NCBI GenBank assembly: GCA_964618845.1
Contig: CAZUCU010000007.1
Coordinates: 1 to 27,061, forward strand
Source of the DNA: CAZUCU01 sp964618845
GTDB lineage: Bacteria > Patescibacteriota > Minisyncoccia > Phycocordibacterales > JAACPR01
DNA: 27,061 nucleotides
Direction: 5' to 3'
The notes under the pieces are model-generated. The model saw only the letters and a program-made list of their open reading frames with translations, made no database searches and was not told the DNA's origin. The position numbers and the translations under genes were made by a program. Every line of letters starts with the position of its first letter. Position 1 is the stretch's first letter. This document shows, in pieces, positions 23,879-27,061 of the stretch.

Positions 23879-23973
23879 TTTTCTCCTCACTTGCCGAGGT
23901 AAGAAAATCTTGCCTCGTCTGCGTTCGGAAAAAATGATTGTTCACACTCGTTTTCTCCTCACTTGCCGAGGTA
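23879..23973 (+). repeat. Direct repeat covering the 5' end of tRNA-Thr, 72-base period
   Basis: TTTTCTCCTCACTTGCCGAG plus GTA occurs at 23879-23901 and again at 23951-23973, where it runs into the tRNA. The first copy diverges after position 9 of the tRNA and forms a 9-bp hairpin (CGAGGTAAG/CTTGCCTCG, one G-U pair). It is a tRNA 5' fragment, not a second tRNA. Confidence 0.8.
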
Positions 23974-24037
23974 GCTCAGTTGGTAGAGCAATGCTTTCGT
24001 AAAGCATAGGTCGTGAGTTCAATCCTCACCCTCGGCT
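23965..24037 (+). tRNA. tRNA-Thr (anticodon CGT)
   Basis: 73 nt with a full cloverleaf: acceptor GCCGAGG/CCTCGGC, D arm GCTCAGTTGGTAGAGC, anticodon stem ATGCT/AGCAT with loop TTCGTAA (anticodon CGT at 23998-24000, reads ACG), T arm GTGAG-TTCAATC-CTCAC, and discriminator T. CCA is not encoded. It stands alone on the + strand between argS and glyA. Confidence 0.96.
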
Positions 24038-24040
24038 CAA

Positions 24041-24132
24041 TTACAAACATCGGATGTTTGCAGTAAGCCATTACAAAAAAGCCTTATTTTAGAACCCAAT
24101 TCTATTACAAACATCGGATGTTTGTAATAGAA
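24041..24132. repeat. Duplicated hairpin at the glyA 3' end
   Basis: TTACAAACATCGGATGTTTG occurs at 24041-24060 and at 24105-24124. The second copy is the core of a perfect 15-bp hairpin (24100-24114 with 24118-24132, loop CGG) that contains the last codons and stop of glyA. The first copy keeps only a 7-bp stem. A T-run on the - strand lies between them, so together they may end glyA transcription. Confidence 0.8.
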
Positions 24133-25283
24133 CGTAGTGTCTTATTAATTTTTTGTGCAATTTTTATGAAGTCTTTTTCTTTTTTCCCGCGCGTGGTTTC
24201 TGCAGAGGTGCCAAGTCTAATTCCAGATGGATCAAATGGGATTCGCTTATCAAACGGAATTGTATTTTTGTTTACAATAATTCCTACTTTTCCCAATTTA
24301 TCACTTGCCTCTTTTCCAGAAATCCCTTGTGAAATAGTATCTACCAAAATCAAATGCGAATCAGTTCCTCCCGAAACTAATCTCCAACCAAGTTTTTTAA
24401 GTTCCTCTGCAAGTGCTTTTGCGTTTTTTATAACCTGTTTTGCATAAGTTTTAAAACTCGGTGATTGTGCTTCTTTGAGGCAAACCGCAACAGCCACGAT
24501 CTGATTAATATGGGGACCACCCTGAAGTCCTGGAAAAACTGATCTATCGATTGCTTTGCTAAATTCTTTTTTGGAAAAAATGAGTGCTGATCGTGGACCA
24601 CGCAAAGTTTTGTGAGTGGTAGTGGTAACAATATCTGCATATTTAAAAGGAGTTGGATAAACACCGCCCGCAACAAGTCCTGCAACATGAGACATATCAA
24701 CCATTAAAATTGCACCACAAGAATCTGCAATTTCTCTAAACTTCTTCCAATTAATTTTCCGGGGATACGCCGTATAACCAGTAATAATAATTTTTGGTTT
24801 TTCTTTTTGAGTCAAAGTTTTTAATTCTTCATAATTTAGTGTTTCTGTTTTTTTATCTACTCCATATGGAACTTGAGTAAAATATTTTCCAGAAACCGAA
24901 ACCTTAAATCCGTGAGTTAGATGCCCTCCGTGAGATAAGTCCATCCCCATAATTTTATCACTGTGTGAAAGCAAAGCATTATAAACTGCAAAATTTGCAG
25001 GAGAACCAGAGAGGGGTTGAACATTTACAGACCAAACCTTCGGAGAAAGTTTAAAAGTTTTTAGTGCTCTCTCTTGGCACAATTTTTCTACTGCATCTGC
25101 AACTTCATTTCCGCCATAATACCGCGCGCCGGGATACCCTTCGGCATATTTGTTGGTAAACTCACTCCCAAGTGCCTCCAAAACGTCTTTGGAGACATAA
25201 TTCTCAGAAGCGATCAGATTAATAACCGACTTTTGTCTTTTTTTTTCTTTCTCTATTAATTTTTTTATTTCTAAATCTTTCAT
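24105..25283 (-). CDS. glyA: Serine hydroxymethyltransferase
   Basis: 392 residues, somewhat short (usual ~415). PLP enzyme that converts serine and tetrahydrofolate to glycine and methylene-tetrahydrofolate. Visible: NLIASENYVSKDVLEALGSE, NKYAEGYPGARYYGGNEVAD, NVQPLSGSPANFAVYNALL, MGMDLSHGGHLTHG, ILVDMSHVAGLVAGGVYPTP, and VTTTTHKTLRGPRSALIFSK with the PLP lysine K225. The truncated end (RSITNIRCL) lies in a hairpin repeat; the last residues may be altered by that element. Together with the deaminase and kinase upstream it fits supply of one-carbon units for dTMP. Confidence 0.97.
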   Translation of the reverse strand: MKDLEIKKLIEKEKKRQKSVINLIASENYVSKDVLEALGSEFTNKYAEGYPGARYYGGNEVADAVEKLCQERALKTFKLSPKVWSVNVQPLSGSPANFAVYNALLSHSDKIMGMDLSHGGHLTHGFKVSVSGKYFTQVPYGVDKKTETLNYEELKTLTQKEKPKIIITGYTAYPRKINWKKFREIADSCGAILMVDMSHVAGLVAGGVYPTPFKYADIVTTTTHKTLRGPRSALIFSKKEFSKAIDRSVFPGLQGGPHINQIVAVAVCLKEAQSPSFKTYAKQVIKNAKALAEELKKLGWRLVSGGTDSHLILVDTISQGISGKEASDKLGKVGIIVNKNTIPFDKRIPFDPSGIRLGTSAETTRGKKEKDFIKIAQKINKTLRSITNIRCL

Positions 25284-25386
25284 GGGTTTTTAATAATAAT
25301 TTAAAAATGATACCCCAGCAAGCCTCTAACCTTCCGAAACTTCCTTGTTCCTCCAAATTAAAAAACAAATTAACATAATAAAAAAA

Positions 25387-25932
25387 TTACAATTTCTTTA
25401 CGATTACATCTACTTGCCTATATAAATCTTCCATACTACCATTATTATTAATAACAAATTTTGCATCTTGCATTAATGATGGAATGGTAATTTCTGTTTC
25501 TTTTTTGTGGTCTTTCAAAAAATCTTCATAAGTTTTATCTGCATCACCAATATTTTCGTTTCGAATTTTCATTCTGTCATATCGAATTTTTGAATCTGCG
25601 TCAATCGAAATCAGATTAAATCCAGCGAGTTCTTTCACATAAATGATGTCCGAATGTCTTCTAGCCCCATCCAAAATTACAATTTCTGATTCAAAATTTT
25701 TGACGTCTTCTGCAATAACTTTTGCAAGTAAATCCTGCCCAAAATTTTGTCTCAAAATAGTTGAAAGATTTATCAGATTATCTCTATTTATAGAAATATT
25801 CAAACGATCAAGCACATCACGAAGTATTTGAGAAAATTTTACACTTTTAGCTCCATATTTTCCTTCTAAATATTTTTTTGTCGTATCTTTACCAGAAGCA
25901 ATTGGACCTACAAGCGTAATAATTTTTTTCAT
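25387..25932 (-). CDS. P-loop nucleotide kinase (adenylate/dephospho-CoA-kinase-like)
   Basis: 181 residues. Walker A GPIASGKDT (9-17) opens the protein. FSQILRDVLDRLNISINRDN resembles the substrate lid of deoxynucleotide or dephospho-CoA kinases, VILDGARRHSDIIYVKEL provides Walker B with an Arg pair, and DRMKIRNENIGDADKTYEDF is the LID. The closest known theme is small NMP/dNMP kinases and CoaE. The ATG follows the deaminase stop by one base, so a deoxypyrimidine role (dCMP/dUMP) is plausible, but this is inference from position. Confidence 0.75.
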   Translation of the reverse strand: MKKIITLVGPIASGKDTTKKYLEGKYGAKSVKFSQILRDVLDRLNISINRDNLINLSTILRQNFGQDLLAKVIAEDVKNFESEIVILDGARRHSDIIYVKELAGFNLISIDADSKIRYDRMKIRNENIGDADKTYEDFLKDHKKETEITIPSLMQDAKFVINNNGSMEDLYRQVDVIVKKL

Positions 25933-25933
25933 A

Positions 25934-26419
25934 TTATTTCATGTTTGCATAAATTTCTAATTCTTCATTCATAAGTTCAAACTCTACTCCTGCTTCTTTG
26001 AAAATTTCTTTACTTCTTTTACTTGCATGATAATCTTTTAGCGCTACAACTCTTTTTATTCCAGCATTTATTAAAATTTTTGCACATGTATAACACGGCG
26101 TCATTTTAATATACAAAGTGGATCCGTCTGTTGAAACTCCCGCTTTTGCCGCTTGAGCAATTGCATTTTGTTCGGCATGAGAGGTCCGAACGCAATGTTG
26201 AGATTGGGTCCCGTCTTCTTGAATTACTGTGTGCATTTCATGACCCACATCATCACAATGTTTACACCCAACAGGAGAACCGGCATAGCCAGTAGAAATA
26301 ATTCTTTTATCTTTAACAAGAATACACCCCAATCTTCCTCTATCACAAGTAGAACGAGCACCAACCATTTCCATAATTCCAATAAAATATTCGTCCCAAG
26401 TTGGTCTACTGTTTTCCAT
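25934..26419 (-). CDS. dCMP deaminase family protein (ComEB-like)
   Basis: 161 residues from ATG 26419; a TTG 60 bases upstream is less likely. Zinc-dependent cytidine-deaminase fold: TSHAEQNAIAQAAKAGV (His and catalytic Glu) and MTPCYTCAKILINAG (PCxxC). Extra Cys/His in SPVGCKHCDDVGHEMHTV match the second metal or allosteric segment of dCMP deaminases. The enzyme would turn dCMP into dUMP for thymidylate synthesis; in other bacteria the homologue is named ComEB. It is coupled to the downstream kinase. Confidence 0.9.
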   Translation of the reverse strand: MENSRPTWDEYFIGIMEMVGARSTCDRGRLGCILVKDKRIISTGYAGSPVGCKHCDDVGHEMHTVIQEDGTQSQHCVRTSHAEQNAIAQAAKAGVSTDGSTLYIKMTPCYTCAKILINAGIKRVVALKDYHASKRSKEIFKEAGVEFELMNEELEIYANMK

Positions 26420-26494
26420 AGTTTGATAATTATAGACCAAAAATATTTTTATACAAACCTCACAATCCCCACCTTCCAAACTTGTAACTGACTA

Positions 26495-26563
26495 AAATAA
26501 AATACACCCTTTTAAAAAATCATGGTGCAACACACGATATTTTTAAAAGGGTGTATTTTATTT
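26495..26563. repeat. Long perfect inverted repeat after rplK (24-bp arms, 21-nt loop)
   Basis: Arms 26495-26518 and 26540-26563 are exact complements, starting one base beyond the rplK stop. The outer ends are AAATAAAATA/TATTTTATTT, similar to the recA-efp element. It probably ends rplK transcription and may also stop transcription from the other side. Confidence 0.85.
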
Positions 26564-26564
26564 G

Positions 26565-26987
26565 TTATTTAACCTCAACTCCCATTGATCGGCAAGTTCC
26601 CTCAATTATCTTCATCGCTTGTTCTACAGAATTAGCATTTAAATCTGACATTTTTTTCTCAGCAATTTCTTTTATTTGTACCTTGGAAAGAGTTCCTACT
26701 TTTTTGGTTATATTTGATCCTGAACCACTTTCTATTTTCAAAGCTTTCTTTATCAAATCAGAAGCGGGAGCTACTTTATACTCCATAGAAAAACTTCGAT
26801 CATCGTATACAGTCAAAACAACCGGAACAAGTTCCCCCATTCGCTCTCTTGTCTCTTCATTAAATTTGGATGTAAATTCACCGATATTTATACCAGCTTG
26901 ACCCAAAACAGGCCCCAAAGGCGGAGCAGGAGTTGCCTTTCCAGCAGGGACGATCATCTTTATTTTCTTCATTATCTTTTTTGCCAT
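26565..26987 (-). CDS. rplK: 50S ribosomal protein L11
   Basis: 140 residues, full length. L11 forms the GTPase-associated centre with 23S rRNA and L10. Landmarks: KMIVPAGKATPAPPLGPVLG, QAGINIGEFTSKFNEETRER, VVLTVYDDRSFSMEYKVAPA, and the C-terminal rRNA-binding domain GTLSKVQIKEIAEKKMSDLN, SVEQAMKIIEGTCRSMG. There is no rplA directly after it: the next gene on this strand is a deaminase, so the usual nusG-rplK-rplA-rplJ order is broken downstream. Upstream (26988-27061) only a short hairpin TGTACT/AGTACA is seen before the window ends. Confidence 0.97.
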   Translation of the reverse strand: MAKKIMKKIKMIVPAGKATPAPPLGPVLGQAGINIGEFTSKFNEETRERMGELVPVVLTVYDDRSFSMEYKVAPASDLIKKALKIESGSGSNITKKVGTLSKVQIKEIAEKKMSDLNANSVEQAMKIIEGTCRSMGVEVK

Positions 26988-27061
26988 AGTTAGATTAATT
27001 TAACAGTTTTATTGAAAATTGCAAGAAAATGTACTAGATGAGTACATAGGTGACAGTTTAT

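Noticed and set aside
23869..23890. MRRK as the ArgRS N-terminus
   Set aside because: These codons lie beyond the N run within the tRNA-associated repeat; the real start is in the gap.
1..27061. Alternative genetic code (TGA as Gly, as in Gracilibacteria and Absconditabacteria)
   Set aside because: Conserved genes are intact with TGA as a stop and no in-frame TGA occurs at conserved Gly positions.

Overview
The window is AT-rich, uses the standard bacterial code (no conserved gene is interrupted by an in-frame TGA) and reads like a Candidate Phyla Radiation (Patescibacteria) genome, most likely Parcubacteria-like. The signs are a secreted peptidoglycan-binding protein, compact informational genes (489-residue MetRS, 180-residue RecO), CPR-style membrane proteins of unknown function, and dispersed repeats built from the words ATTTCGTATTTCG and TTTCGTGCTTCG. 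The lineage call is inference. The sequence is a scaffold with three 100-N gaps (1130-1229, 15405-15504, 23779-23878). Two of these break genes and the third sits between two copies of an identical 55-base flank.

Layout. 1-2350: a 5'-terminal partial secreted peptidoglycan-binding protein (- strand, off the left edge), a doubtful small ORF, a large repeat cluster with gap 1, and a winged-helix protein flanked by repeats. 2361-6830 (+): ftsK, a membrane-anchored Ig-like protein, recA and efp, with a 129-bp long inverted repeat between recA and efp. 6827-7887: a murC 3' remnant, a 76-residue hypothetical with a strong terminator, a PAP2-like membrane protein and another repeat cluster. 7901-14120 (-): M16 peptidase, AI-2E family permease, metG, tatD, an S6-like rpsF, ssb and rpsR, tightly packed except for palindrome arrays. 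14198-14597: a small + strand gene and a bidirectional terminator. 14595-17864 (-): recO, a large membrane-anchored protein and glyS; the last two are joined only artificially across gap 2. 17893-18360: a candidate small-RNA gene with its own promoter and terminator, convergent with a small gene resembling BECR-fold nucleases. 18551-23778 (-): ileS with a complete histidine-phosphatase domain inserted in it, then argS truncated by gap 3. 23879-24132: tRNA-Thr(CGT), a partial duplication of its 5' end, and hairpin repeats. 24105-26987 (-): glyA, a P-loop kinase, a dCMP-deaminase-family protein and rplK.

Most genes serve core information processing: translation (rpsF, rpsR, rplK, efp, five class I/II synthetases or parts, tRNA-Thr), DNA maintenance (ssb, recA, recO, ftsK) and one-carbon or deoxynucleotide supply (glyA, deaminase, kinase). 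Many genes end in long near-perfect palindromes that overlap or directly follow the stop codon.

The most unusual items are three. The first is the histidine phosphatase inside IleRS, with all expected catalytic residues. The second is the compact three-way-junction RNA candidate, whose terminator arm is complementary over 12 bases to the start of the neighbouring toxin-like gene. The third is the invasion of dispersed repeats, in frame, into ftsK and argS.
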